From assembly GCF_012033785.1 (NCBI RefSeq), contig NZ_JAAVJC010000001.1, positions 1 through 64,000 on the forward strand: a stretch of 64,000 nucleotides of DNA. The letters run 5' to 3'. The position numbers were made by a program, and so were the translations under genes. Under the pieces are notes generated by a model that had not been told where the DNA came from, made no database searches, and saw only the letters and a list, made by a program, of their open reading frames with translations. Positions 7,542-15,702 of the stretch are shown here, piece by piece (positions within the stretch are counted from its first letter, which is position 1; each line of letters begins with the position of its first letter). Source of the DNA: Streptomyces bohaiensis. GTDB taxonomy: Bacteria > Actinomycetota > Actinomycetes > Streptomycetales > Streptomycetaceae.

Positions 7542-7805
7542 ATGAGTGAAGCCACCGGCAAGTACTCCATCACCATGCCGCAGGACATCGCCGAGGCAGC
7601 ACGCGCACGCAGCGGGCCGTCGGGCCTCTCCGCCTATGTCGCCGCAGCGGTCGCGCGTCAGATCGAGCGCGACAATCTCAACGAACTCATCGCGGTCGGT
7701 GAGGCGGAGCACGGCCCCGTCACCGAGGAGGAGATCCAGGCTCTGCGTGAGGAGCTCCACCGGGCCCGACTGCAGCAGGGTCCGGGCCGGGCGGATGCCG
7801 CGTGA
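7542..7805 (+). CDS. Antitoxin of a second VapBC-type module
   Basis: This 87-residue protein starts MSEATGKYSITMPQDIAEAARARSG and continues GLSAYVAAAVARQIERDNL. That is a strand followed by two helices, consistent with a ribbon-helix-helix antitoxin. The acidic C-terminus (PVTEEEIQALREELHRA) would contact the toxin. It overlaps the PIN gene by GTGA. The family name is inferred from the partner, because antitoxin sequences vary widely. Confidence 0.75.
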   Translation: MSEATGKYSITMPQDIAEAARARSGPSGLSAYVAAAVARQIERDNLNELIAVGEAEHGPVTEEEIQALREELHRARLQQGPGRADAA

Positions 7806-8218
7806 CCCGTGCTCCGACCGCGGTCCCGGGCGGCACTCTCGTACTGGACAGCGAAGGCCTGGCCAAGGCTGTCCAGCGTGACCGTGCCACCACCACCTGG
7901 CTCGCGCTCGCCAGAGCCGACGACCTCCGGGTCATCACCTCCGCGGCCACCTTGGTCGAGGTCGCGCACCCGCGGATCAACCGCCCCGCTCTGGAGTGGA
8001 CCCTCTCCCGGCTGGTCGTGGAGCCCGTCACCGACCCACTCGCCCGGCACGCCGCCGCGCTGCTCGCCGACGCCGGACTCCACGGCCACAAGCACGCGAT
8101 CGACGCCATGCTTGCCGCGACCGCGCTCGCCGCCCCCGGCCCTGCCACCGTGCTCACGTCCGACCCGGAGGACCTGACCGCTCTGTGCGGGACACGGGTC
8201 GCCGTGATCGCTGTCTGA
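7802..8218 (+). CDS. PIN-domain toxin of a second VapBC-type module
   Basis: This 138-residue PIN-domain protein carries D16 in TLVLDSEGLAK, E53 in ATLVEVAH, D101 in HAIDAMLAATAL and D121 in TSDPEDL. The predicted activity is RNA cleavage. Both this protein and its antitoxin are unrelated in detail to the first pair, so the two modules were acquired separately rather than duplicated. It is the last accessory gene before the conserved core. Confidence 0.8.
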   Translation: MTRAPTAVPGGTLVLDSEGLAKAVQRDRATTTWLALARADDLRVITSAATLVEVAHPRINRPALEWTLSRLVVEPVTDPLARHAAALLADAGLHGHKHAIDAMLAATALAAPGPATVLTSDPEDLTALCGTRVAVIAV

Positions 8219-8238
8219 CCGTCCCTCCGGGCCGGGCC

Positions 8239-8264
8239 GCGCGCCGCCGCCGGGCGACGGCGCG
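8239..8264. terminator. Hairpin between convergent genes
   Basis: A GC-rich stem of about nine pairs (CGCGCCGCCG against GACGGCGCG with one mismatch) lies between the PIN gene and the methyltransferase gene. There is no T-run, which is common for Streptomyces terminators. Confidence 0.4.
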
Positions 8265-8280
8265 TGGCGGGACAAGCCGC

Positions 8281-9645
8281 TCAGGCCTCCTTCTTGACCG
8301 GCTCCAGGATCGCCACGCACTCCAGGTGGTGGGTCATCGGGAAGAGGTCGAAGGCGCGGAGGAAGCGCGGCCGGTAGCCGGCGGTGCGGAAGTGGGCCAG
8401 GTCCCGGGAGAGCGCGGCCGGGTCGCAGGCGACGTAGGCGATGCGGCGCGGGCCGAGCGCCGCGACGCGCTCGACGGTGCGCTTCCCGGCACCGGCGCGC
8501 GGCGGGTCGAGGACGACGAGGTCCGCCTCGCTGATGCCGGTGCGCGGCAGGACCTTGTCGACCGTGCCGTGCTCGATGCGGACCCGCGGGTAGTCGGCCA
8601 GGTTGTGGCGGGCGTCCTCGACGGCGCGCTTGCCGGACTCGATGCCCAGCACGGCGCCCTCCTCGCCGACCCGGTCGGCGAGCGCCCCGGCGAAGAGGCC
8701 GACACCGCAGTAGAGGTCGAGGGCGCTCTCGCCCTTGCGCGGGGTGAGGCCGCGCATCACCGCGTCGATGAGCAGCTCGGCGGCCTGGGGGTGGACCTGC
8801 CAGAAGCCGCCGGCGCCGACACGCCAGGTGCGGTCGTCGGCACGCTCCCGGACGAAGCTGCGGCCGTGGACCGGCAGCACCTTCTTGTCCTTCTCGTTGA
8901 CGCGCATCACCGAGACGGGGCGGTCCAGCTCGACGATGGGCAGCCGCCCGCCGGGGCGGGGGGTGAGGACGACCTGGCGGTCCTGCGAACCGGTGGCCGC
9001 GATGGCGTCGACGGCGGCGATCTGCGGCCACTCCCGGGCCTCGATGCCGAGTTCGCTGACGCCCTCGGCGGCGATCAGGCAGCGGTCGATCGGTTCGACC
9101 TCGTGCGAGCGGTGGCGCCGGAGCCCGGCGCGGCCGTCGGCGTCGACCGCGTACTGGACGCGGGTGCGCCAGGCGGGGACCTCACCGGCGGGCAGCTTGT
9201 CACCGGGTGCCGGTTCGACGGTGCCGTCCCAACCGGCCTCCTCGGGGGTCATCCGCGCGAGGTGGCCGAGCTGCTCGGTGAGGACGTCGCCCTTCAGCCG
9301 CCGCTGGCGCCCGGGCTTCACGTGCTGCCAGTCGCAGCCGCCGCACCGCCCCGGCCCGGAGAACGGGCAGGGCGCCTCGATGCGGTCCTTGTCGGCCTCG
9401 ATGACCTCGACGGCGTCCGCCCGCAGGAAGCGGGAATCCTCCCGGCCGTCGGTGACCCGCACCCGGACGCGCTCACCGGGAAGGGTGTGCCGCACGAACA
9501 GCACCTGCCCGCCGGGGGTGCGGGCCACGCAGTGACCGCCGTGCGCGACCGGCCCGACCTCCACCTCGTACTCGGTGCCGACCAGGGACGCGGCCTGCTC
9601 GGCGGGCGTCACGGTGTCGGTGCCGGTGTCACGGTCGGAAGTCAT
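8281..9645 (-). CDS. TRAM-domain class I RNA m5U methyltransferase (RlmD/TrmA family)
   Basis: This 454-residue enzyme is predicted to transfer a methyl group from SAM to C5 of uridine in RNA, most likely 23S rRNA. A TRAM RNA-binding domain occupies about residues 20-80. Iron-sulfur cysteines follow (C93, C101, C104 in CPFSGPGRCGGC, plus one in IDRCL). The SAM site is ALDLYCGVGLFAG, the catalytic cysteine is C407 in YVACDPAALSRD, and the general base is E442 in HLECVAIL. ATG 9645 is chosen because upstream residues are not conserved. The exact target uridine cannot be told from sequence. Confidence 0.85.
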   Translation of the reverse strand: MTSDRDTGTDTVTPAEQAASLVGTEYEVEVGPVAHGGHCVARTPGGQVLFVRHTLPGERVRVRVTDGREDSRFLRADAVEVIEADKDRIEAPCPFSGPGRCGGCDWQHVKPGRQRRLKGDVLTEQLGHLARMTPEEAGWDGTVEPAPGDKLPAGEVPAWRTRVQYAVDADGRAGLRRHRSHEVEPIDRCLIAAEGVSELGIEAREWPQIAAVDAIAATGSQDRQVVLTPRPGGRLPIVELDRPVSVMRVNEKDKKVLPVHGRSFVRERADDRTWRVGAGGFWQVHPQAAELLIDAVMRGLTPRKGESALDLYCGVGLFAGALADRVGEEGAVLGIESGKRAVEDARHNLADYPRVRIEHGTVDKVLPRTGISEADLVVLDPPRAGAGKRTVERVAALGPRRIAYVACDPAALSRDLAHFRTAGYRPRFLRAFDLFPMTHHLECVAILEPVKKEA

Positions 9646-10040
9646 CGGAAGGGGCTCCGTTGCGTCGGCCCCGACCGGCGCGGTGCGCGCTGCGCGCTGC
9701 GGGCGCGCGCACGGCACGGCGTTCGCCGGTGGCGGGGTGCGGTGTGTGGGTGGTTCCGCCCGGCGTCGCGGTGGCTCGCGGCCGGTCCGGACCCGGGGGA
9801 CGCTTCAGTCTAGGGCCTCGCCGGGCGCGACCGACCGGCGCGGCCCCGTGCCGCCCGGGCCCTCGGCGCGGTCGGTGCGGACCGTTCGACACACCGCGGG
9901 GGCGGCGGGCCCGCGGTCACCGGGGCGGACGCGGGCACCGGGGCGCGCCGCCGGGCGGAAGGGAGTGGCGGGGCGGCGACGGTCCCTGCCGAGGCTTACC
10001 GTGTGCTTGCTGGGATCGGACCATCGGCCACGGGGGTCAC
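9646..10040. promoter_or_regulatory. Divergent promoter region, methyltransferase and trk genes
   Basis: This 395-base stretch is very G/C-rich and holds no credible gene. A TAGACT -10-like hexamer on the minus strand (9812-9807) could serve the methyltransferase. The methyltransferase and the K+ regulator genes diverge from here. Confidence 0.35.
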
Positions 10041-10709
10041 GTGCACATCGTCATCATGGGGTGCGGACGGGTGGGTGCCTCGCTGGCGCCCGCCCTGGAG
10101 GACCTCGGGCACTCGGTGGCGGTCGTCGACCGCGACCCTGCCGCCTTCCGGCGGTTGGGCTCCGGCTTCACCGGCCGCACGGTGACCGGTCCCGGGTTCG
10201 ACCGCGCGACCCTCCTCGCGGCGGGGGTCGCCGAGGCCGGGGCGTTCGCGGCGGTCAGCAGCGGCGACAACTCCAACATCATCGCCGCGCGGGTGGCGCG
10301 GGAGATCTTCGGTGTGGAGAACGTCGCCGCCCGGGTGTACGACATACGGCGCGCGGAGATCTACGAGCGGCTGGGCATCCCGACCGTGGCCACCGTCCGC
10401 TGGACCACCGACCAGATGCTGCGCAGGCTGGTGCCCTCCGGCGCGGAGCCGCTGTGGCGCCACGCGGGCGGCTCGCTGGAGCTGGCGGAGCTTCCCGTCG
10501 CGGACTCGTGGTTCGGCCGGCGGGTCAGCGAGTTCCAGGAGCGAACGGGCGTGCGGGTCGCGTTTCTCACCCGTCTGGGGGAGCCGATGCTGCCGCACTC
10601 CCGGACCGTGCTGCAGGACGGCGACCTCGTGCACGTGCTGATGCACTCCGACCGGGTGGCCGAGGTGGAGGCCGCCGCGCTGAGCGGGCCGAAGGAGGAC
10701 GCACGATGA
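10041..10709 (+). CDS. TrkA/KtrA-type potassium channel regulatory subunit
   Basis: This 222-residue protein has an N-terminal RCK/TrkA-N Rossmann domain (VIMGCGRVGASLAPALEDLGHSV) that binds NAD(H) or ATP/ADP. A TrkA-C domain follows (about 130-215). Such proteins sit on the cytoplasmic face of K+ uptake channels and gate them in response to ligand. GTG 10041 is chosen because it begins the first Rossmann strand; the ribosome binding site is weak. It overlaps the next gene by ATGA, and that gene is a paralogue. No K+-translocating Trk/Ktr membrane subunit is in the window. Confidence 0.8.
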   Translation: MHIVIMGCGRVGASLAPALEDLGHSVAVVDRDPAAFRRLGSGFTGRTVTGPGFDRATLLAAGVAEAGAFAAVSSGDNSNIIAARVAREIFGVENVAARVYDIRRAEIYERLGIPTVATVRWTTDQMLRRLVPSGAEPLWRHAGGSLELAELPVADSWFGRRVSEFQERTGVRVAFLTRLGEPMLPHSRTVLQDGDLVHVLMHSDRVAEVEAAALSGPKEDAR

Positions 10710-11566
10710 GGGTCATGATCGCCGGGGCGGGCGCGGTCGGCGTCTCGATCGCCTCCGAGCTCTCCGACAACGGCCACCGGGTCCTGCTGGTGGACCACTC
10801 CCCCGACGCGGTGCAGGTGGAGCGGGAGCCGCGCGCGGAGTGGCTGCTCGCCGACGCCTGCGAGATCGCCACCCTGGACGACGCGGGGCTGGAACGGTAC
10901 GACGCGGTGATCGCGGCGACCGGCGACGACAAGGTCAACCTGGTCGTCTCGCTGCTCTCCCGGACCGAGTTCGGGGTCGGCCGCGTCGTGGCGCGCGTCA
11001 ACGACCCGCGGAACGAGTGGCTCTTCAACGAGGGATGGGGCGTCGATGTCGCCGTCTCCACGCCCCGCCTGATGTCGGCGCTGGTCGAGGAGGCCGTCAG
11101 CGTCGGGGACCCGGTCCGGTTGCTCCGGTTCAGCCAGGGCGACGCCGGCCTGGTCGAGGTGACCCTGCCGGCGGACGCCGCGCTGGTGGGGTCGGGGGTC
11201 GGCGAGGTGGCGTGGCCGCGCGACGTGGCGCTGGTCGCCATCGTCCGCGGCTCCCGGGTCCTGGTGCCGGAGCGGGACGAACGCCTCGCGGCCGGCGACG
11301 AGCTGCTGCTGGTGGCGACCACCAGCGGTGAGCAGCTGATCGCCGGGCTGTTCGCCCCGCCGCGCCACACCACGGGCGCGCGCCATGCGGCGGCGGCGAA
11401 ACCGGAGGACGTCGCGGACGGCCCGGGCCCGGCGGGTGACCGGGCGCGGGAGCCCGCGGCGGGGGTCGCCGGCCCCGATCGGGTGGCCGAGCCCGGTCCG
11501 GTGGACGAGCCCGCCGCGGGCGGCGAGACCGGGGAGGAACGAGGGAACGACCGAGCGCCGGACTGA
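10706..11566 (+). CDS. Second TrkA-type potassium uptake regulatory subunit with a long tail
   Basis: This 286-residue paralogue has its own Rossmann site (MIAGAGAVGVSIASELSDNGH), a TrkA-N domain to about 120 and a TrkA-C domain to about 215. A low-complexity Gly/Pro/Glu tail of roughly 60 residues follows and is unlikely to fold. A strong AAGGAGGA ribosome binding site precedes ATG 10706 inside the end of the previous gene. The two subunits probably form a hetero-oligomeric gating ring. The channel subunit must be encoded elsewhere. Confidence 0.8.
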   Translation: MRVMIAGAGAVGVSIASELSDNGHRVLLVDHSPDAVQVEREPRAEWLLADACEIATLDDAGLERYDAVIAATGDDKVNLVVSLLSRTEFGVGRVVARVNDPRNEWLFNEGWGVDVAVSTPRLMSALVEEAVSVGDPVRLLRFSQGDAGLVEVTLPADAALVGSGVGEVAWPRDVALVAIVRGSRVLVPERDERLAAGDELLLVATTSGEQLIAGLFAPPRHTTGARHAAAAKPEDVADGPGPAGDRAREPAAGVAGPDRVAEPGPVDEPAAGGETGEERGNDRAPD

Positions 11567-11663
11567 TCGCCCGGAGCTCCGGTGTGCAGGCCGCCACCCG
11601 GCGGCGGCGAACCGGTGCGTCGCACCCCGCGCCGCGCGTGCCGGTCCCGCCCGCGGACAGACC

Positions 11664-11693
11664 GACGGCCGGGGCCCCTGGGCCCCGGCCGTC
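11664..11693. terminator. Strong bidirectional hairpin terminator
   Basis: A perfect 14-base stem, GACGGCCGGGGCCC against its complement, lies between the convergent trk pair and the DUF3159 gene. No T-run follows on either strand. Confidence 0.7.
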
Positions 11694-11760
11694 AATGGTT
11701 CGCAGACCGGCCTCGCGCGCCGCCGTCCGCGCCCCGGCGTTCCGTCCTGTCCGGCCCCGG

Positions 11761-12648
11761 CTACCCCTGGTGTCCGTGGCCCGGCGGCGGCCCGGGGCGG
11801 TGCTCGGGTCCGCCTGTGACCGGACCGTCGGCGGCGGGCCCCTCGACGGGGCCCGTCTCGCCGGACTGGGCCGTCGCGGCTGCGCGCTGCGCCGCCTGCT
11901 CCTTGGCGGTCGCCGCCTCCGCGGCCTCCTCCGCCTCCATCTCGGCGATGACGTCGATGGGCGGCGGCGCCTTCACCAGGATCACCCAGGTGAAGTACAC
12001 GGCGACGAGGAAGGGCGGGATGCCGAGTGCCACCCGGAGCCAGCCGAGCTGGGTGGCGTCGCCCCAGAAGTAGATCGGGAAGGTAATGGCCGACTTGGCC
12101 AGCAGGATGCCGCCCCAGACGTAGCTGGCCTTGACGTAGGCCTGCTTGCGGCCCGGGTTCCTGGTCCGCCAGGAGAGGTTCTCCTTGAAGACCGGACCGA
12201 GGACGAGCCCGAGCAGCGGCACGCCGCTGGCGGCGGTCACCACGTAGGCGATGCCGAGGCCGAGCGTGTAGACCATTCCCGGCAGGTAGAAGTTCTTCGC
12301 GTCGCCGGTCATCATCGCGAAGACCGCGCCGAAGACCACGCCGAAGACGCCGGTGAAGGCGTGCTTGGTGGGGCCCCGCTGTACCAGGCGGGCCAGGAAC
12401 ATGACGCCGGTGATGGCGAGCGCCAGGATCGCGGAGAGCTGGATGTCGCGGGTGATGGTGTAGCAGAGCACGAACACCAGGCCGGGGACGGTGGTCTCCA
12501 CCATCCCCCGCACGCCGCCGAAGGCGTCGAAGAACGCCGCCTTGGTGGCCTGCTCGTCGGCGACGGGCGGCCCGTCCGTCCGCGCGGCGTCCGGAAGTCC
12601 CTGGGCCAGGGTCTCGTTGGCCTGCTTGTCGAGTGAGGTCACCCGCAC
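11761..12648 (-). CDS. DUF3159 integral membrane protein
   Basis: This 295-residue protein has about six hydrophobic segments between residues 50 and 235 (for example GLVFVLCYTITRDIQLSAILALAIT and IPPFLVAVYFTWVILV). A C-terminal cytoplasmic Ala/Glu-rich tail ends in a Gly/Pro/His run. It matches the actinobacterial DUF3159 family, whose function is unknown. GTG 12648 overlaps the upstream OB-fold gene by 10 bases, so the two are co-translated; an in-frame GTG at 12642 is an alternative start. Confidence 0.75.
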   Translation of the reverse strand: MRVTSLDKQANETLAQGLPDAARTDGPPVADEQATKAAFFDAFGGVRGMVETTVPGLVFVLCYTITRDIQLSAILALAITGVMFLARLVQRGPTKHAFTGVFGVVFGAVFAMMTGDAKNFYLPGMVYTLGLGIAYVVTAASGVPLLGLVLGPVFKENLSWRTRNPGRKQAYVKASYVWGGILLAKSAITFPIYFWGDATQLGWLRVALGIPPFLVAVYFTWVILVKAPPPIDVIAEMEAEEAAEAATAKEQAAQRAAATAQSGETGPVEGPAADGPVTGGPEHRPGPPPGHGHQG

Positions 12649-13052
12649 TTCTCCGTTCCGGGAGGTCGTAGCTCGTATCGGGGGTTGAAGAGCACCGGGT
12701 GCCCGTCGAGGTTCGCCATCCGACCGGACGCGGTCAGGAGACGCCCGGGCACCACCCCGGAGAGTCGGTCACGGCCCAGCCACACCACGTCCAGCGACGC
12801 GGTCCCGTCGTCGAGCTCGGCCCGCAGCGCGGGAGCTCCGCCGACGGGTTGCGTGCCGACCGCACGCAGCGTACCGCTCACGGTGACGACGGGGCGGCCC
12901 GCAGCGGTGGCCCGGCATTCGGATATCCGCCGCCGGTCGGCCTCCGAGAGGCCGTCGCCCTGCGGGGGCAGACCTTCGGGGGTGGGGTCCGGCCGAGCCG
13001 GCAGCCACCACTTCCAGCCGGGCCGGGCAGGGTGCCGACCGTCGCGCGTCAT
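12639..13052 (-). CDS. OB-fold nucleic acid-binding protein
   Basis: This 137-residue protein has an OB-fold like those of tRNA-anticodon/RecG wedge domains: PVVTVSGTLRAVG, ALRAELDDGTASLDVVWLGR, then GRLLTASGRMANLDGHPVLFNPRYEL. It probably binds single-stranded nucleic acid. A TACGCT hexamer ends six bases before ATG 13052 and no Shine-Dalgarno is present, predicting a leaderless message. It is followed by the overlapping DUF3159 gene and lies downstream of dut and DUF3710 on the same strand. Confidence 0.7.
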   Translation of the reverse strand: MTRDGRHPARPGWKWWLPARPDPTPEGLPPQGDGLSEADRRRISECRATAAGRPVVTVSGTLRAVGTQPVGGAPALRAELDDGTASLDVVWLGRDRLSGVVPGRLLTASGRMANLDGHPVLFNPRYELRPPGTEKCG

Positions 13053-13236
13053 ACGTTCAGCGTAACCGTCCCGCCCTGTTCACGGGCGCCCGACGCGACG
13101 CGGCGGCAGCGCGGCCCGCCCGACCCGGCAGCCGGCGCGCGGGGCACCCGGCGCCGGCCGTCGGCACACGCGTGCCAGGGGTGAACCACCCGCCACGGCC
13201 GGCCGCGCCCCGCGCACCCGCGCTGTGCCGCACGGC

Positions 13237-13998
13237 TCAGCGGACCTCGCTGATCTCCGGTCCGCGCCGCAGCTTGTCCATGCCTCCGGCGAACCGGGAC
13301 GGGGCGGCGTCCTCGGAGTCCGCCTGCTGCTGCCGCACGCCGTCCGGCACCATCTTGGCGTCCTCGGGCAGCTTCAGGACGATCGGATCACGCGGCGCCA
13401 TCGGGCTGTCCCCGCGCACCACCACGGTGTCCTTGAAGATCTGCTCCAGCAGCCCGGCGGCCTGCGGCTGCACCGCGCCCTGGCCGGAGATCACACCGCG
13501 CAGGAACCAGCGCGGACCGTCGACACCGATGAACCGCACCACCTGCATGCCGCGCTTGCCGTCCGGCAGCTGCACCGGCACCTGCGCCCGCAGCTCCCAG
13601 CCCAGCGGGCCCTCGGTCTCGTCGATGACACCACCCTGCTGGGTGATCCCGGCGCCGATCTCCTCGCGGACCTCGCCCCAGATGCCCTCGCGCTTGGGCG
13701 CGGCGAACGCCTGGAGCTGGATCGCGCTGTCCTTCAGGACGAGGGTGGCGGCGACGATCGAGTCACCGGCGACCTCGACCCGCAGTTCCATGCCCTGCAC
13801 GCCGGGCACGTACAGCCCGCCGAGGTCGACCCGGCCCTTGCGGGGCTCGCTCAGCTCGCTGACGTCCCAGGGGCCGTCGGGCCGCGGGGCGGGTTCCAGC
13901 TTGACGCGACGCAGTTCGGCCTCGTCCGGGGCCTCCTGCGCGGTGGGGTCGATGCCCTCTTCGGGCTCCGCGTTCCGCTTCTGGCGACGTCCGAACAC
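13237..13998 (-). CDS. DUF3710 family protein
   Basis: This 253-residue soluble protein has an acidic N-terminus (MFGRRQKRNAEPEEGID) and a conserved core (GPWDVSELSEP, VDLGGLYVPGVQGMELRVE, then VRFIGVDGPRWFLRGVISG). It matches DUF3710, an actinobacterial family of unknown function. GTG 13998 follows AAAGGA, which lies inside the end of dut; only one base separates the two genes, so they form an operon. No signal peptide or membrane segment is visible. Confidence 0.8.
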   Translation of the reverse strand: MFGRRQKRNAEPEEGIDPTAQEAPDEAELRRVKLEPAPRPDGPWDVSELSEPRKGRVDLGGLYVPGVQGMELRVEVAGDSIVAATLVLKDSAIQLQAFAAPKREGIWGEVREEIGAGITQQGGVIDETEGPLGWELRAQVPVQLPDGKRGMQVVRFIGVDGPRWFLRGVISGQGAVQPQAAGLLEQIFKDTVVVRGDSPMAPRDPIVLKLPEDAKMVPDGVRQQQADSEDAAPSRFAGGMDKLRRGPEISEVR

Positions 13999-13999
13999 G

Positions 14000-14485
14000 T
14001 CACTGTCCTTTCAGGGCGTAGGAGTTGTGCTCACCGGCGTGGCCACCGGTGGAGCCGAACCCCCCGGTGTCACGCGCGGAACCGGGCAGCTGCGCCACCT
14101 CGTGGAACCGCACGGCCTCGACCCGCTGGACGACCAGCTGTGCGATCCGGTCGAACCGCTCGAAGCGCACGTTCTTCCGGGGGTCGAGGTTGACGACGAT
14201 GACCTTGATCTCTCCACGGTACCCGGCGTCGACCGTGCCCGGGGCGTTCACGAGCGCGACTCCGCAGCGGGCGGCCAGACCCGACCGGGGGTGGACGAAC
14301 GCCGCGTAACCGTCGGGGAGGGCGATGGACACCCCCGTCGGCAGGACCGCCCGCTCGCCCGGTTCGAGCTCCGCGGCCTCGGTGGTCACCAGGTCGCAGC
14401 CGGCGTCGCCGGGATGGGCCCGCGCGGGCAGGGGGACGTCGGGATCGGTCCGGCGGATGAGGACATCCACAGGCGCGTGGTCCAC
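14000..14485 (-). CDS. dut: Deoxyuridine 5'-triphosphate nucleotidohydrolase
   Basis: This 161-residue trimeric dUTPase hydrolyses dUTP to dUMP and pyrophosphate, which keeps uracil out of DNA and feeds dTMP synthesis. All motifs are visible: HPGDAGCDL, the RSGLAARCGV phosphate loop, VNAPGTVDAGYRGEIKV with the catalytic aspartate, a FDRIAQLV motif and the C-terminal GGFGSTGGH lid. GTG 14485 (VDHAPVDVLIRR) follows GAGGTG and fits the family length better than the upstream start at 14518. Neighbouring DUF3710 is co-transcribed. Confidence 0.95.
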   Translation of the reverse strand: MDHAPVDVLIRRTDPDVPLPARAHPGDAGCDLVTTEAAELEPGERAVLPTGVSIALPDGYAAFVHPRSGLAARCGVALVNAPGTVDAGYRGEIKVIVVNLDPRKNVRFERFDRIAQLVVQRVEAVRFHEVAQLPGSARDTGGFGSTGGHAGEHNSYALKGQ

Positions 14486-14580
14486 TCTCAGGTCACCTCG
14501 ATGGCTTCCGGTCAGCACTCACGGTGCAGACCATACCGCCGCGCGGTGCCCGGCGTGTCCCGCCTGCCATGCTTGGTCCC

Positions 14581-15063
14581 ATGCAGCAGTACGACGAACG
14601 ACTCCACGTCCCCCGCAGCTGGTGGCTGCTCGGTCTGCTCAGCTCGGCGCTGGTGGGGGTGACGCTGCTGCCCCTGGGGGTGATCCCGCTGCTCGCGGGC
14701 ACGGCGGCTGCCGCCGCGGCCGCCGCCGCTGCGCTCAGCTCCTACGGCTCCGCCCGGATCCGGATCGTCGGGGACGTGCTCGTGGCGGGCTCGGCGCGGC
14801 TGCCGCTGAGCGCCCTCGGTGAGGCGTACGCCCTGGACGCGGACGAGGCGCGGGCCTGGCGCACGCACCGGGCCGACGCCCGGGCGCACCTGCTGCTGCG
14901 GGGCTACATCGCCACCGCGGTACGGGTGGAGGTCACCGACCCGCAGGACCCCACACCGTATCTGTACCTCTCCACGCGCCACCCGCTGCGGCTGGCGCGT
15001 GCGCTGTCGGCCGTTCCCGCCGGTGAGGCGGCCCGGCCGGAGGTCCGGGAGGCGGAGCGCTGA
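14581..15063 (+). CDS. DUF3093 membrane protein
   Basis: This 160-residue protein has two closely spaced hydrophobic helices (SWWLLGLLSSALVGVTLL and GVIPLLAGTAAAAAAAAAAL) followed by a soluble domain (RIRIVGDVLVAGSARLPLSALGE, then RPYLYLSTRHP-like strands). It matches the DUF3093 family, of unknown function. ATG 14581 has no Shine-Dalgarno; a CATGCT hexamer seven bases upstream may make it leaderless. It diverges from dut. Confidence 0.75.
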   Translation: MQQYDERLHVPRSWWLLGLLSSALVGVTLLPLGVIPLLAGTAAAAAAAAAALSSYGSARIRIVGDVLVAGSARLPLSALGEAYALDADEARAWRTHRADARAHLLLRGYIATAVRVEVTDPQDPTPYLYLSTRHPLRLARALSAVPAGEAARPEVREAER

Positions 15064-15072
15064 CGAGCGTCC

Positions 15073-15098
15073 GGGCGAGACCCCTGTGGGTCCCGCCC
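15073..15098. terminator. Hairpin terminator between convergent genes
   Basis: GGGCGAGACCC and GGGTCCCGCCC pair with a single A-C mismatch around a four-base loop. It lies between DUF3093 and DUF4193, which converge. Confidence 0.55.
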
Positions 15099-15133
15099 GC
15101 CGTTCCTCTGTCGTGTGGTTCCGCCGCCCGGCC

Positions 15134-15433
15134 TCACGCCGCGCAGTCGCGGCAGATCGGGTGCCCGTTCTTCTCGGCGGCCAGCTGCGACCGGTGGTGA
15201 ACGAGGAAGCAGCTCATGCAGGTGAACTCGTCGGCCTGCCGCGGGAGCACCCGCACCGAGAGCTCCTCGTTGGACAGGTCCGCGCCGGGAAGCTCCAGCC
15301 CCTCGGCCTGCTCGAACTCGTCGACGTCGACGTTGGAGGCCGACTTGTCGTTCCGCCGGGCCTTGAGCTCCTCGATGCTGTCCTCGTTGACATCATCTTC
15401 GGTCTTGCGTGGAGTGTCGTAATCCGTAGCCAT
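15134..15433 (-). CDS. DUF4193 zinc-ribbon-like protein
   Basis: This 99-residue acidic protein has a disordered N-terminal half (MATDYDTPRKTEDDVNEDS) and a C-terminal putative zinc site, CMSC...ICRDC with HHRSQL between. It matches DUF4193, a small actinobacterial family of unknown function. ATG 15433 follows GGGGGAG at a normal distance. No operon partner is evident; the next gene upstream is the histidine kinase. Confidence 0.85.
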   Translation of the reverse strand: MATDYDTPRKTEDDVNEDSIEELKARRNDKSASNVDVDEFEQAEGLELPGADLSNEELSVRVLPRQADEFTCMSCFLVHHRSQLAAEKNGHPICRDCAA

Positions 15434-15702
15434 GTCTGTTCTCCCCCTCTGGGTGTCTGGTGTCTCCAGCGCGGTCAACGCGCGAGAGGCCGGTCTTGTG
15501 CCCGACCTGAGGCGGAGATTTTGCCTCACTTCAAGCCCTGTTATTCAACCGACACGTAGCCGGACGCCTGAAGAGGTGATGATCCGGGCCACCGGCCGGG
15601 CGGCGCACAGGCAGAACGGCCGGTCGGGGCCGTCCCGTGCCGCCCTCGAAGGGGCGGAGTATGGGATTGGTCACATCTGCCGGTTCCTGCCGCTACATCA
15701 TC

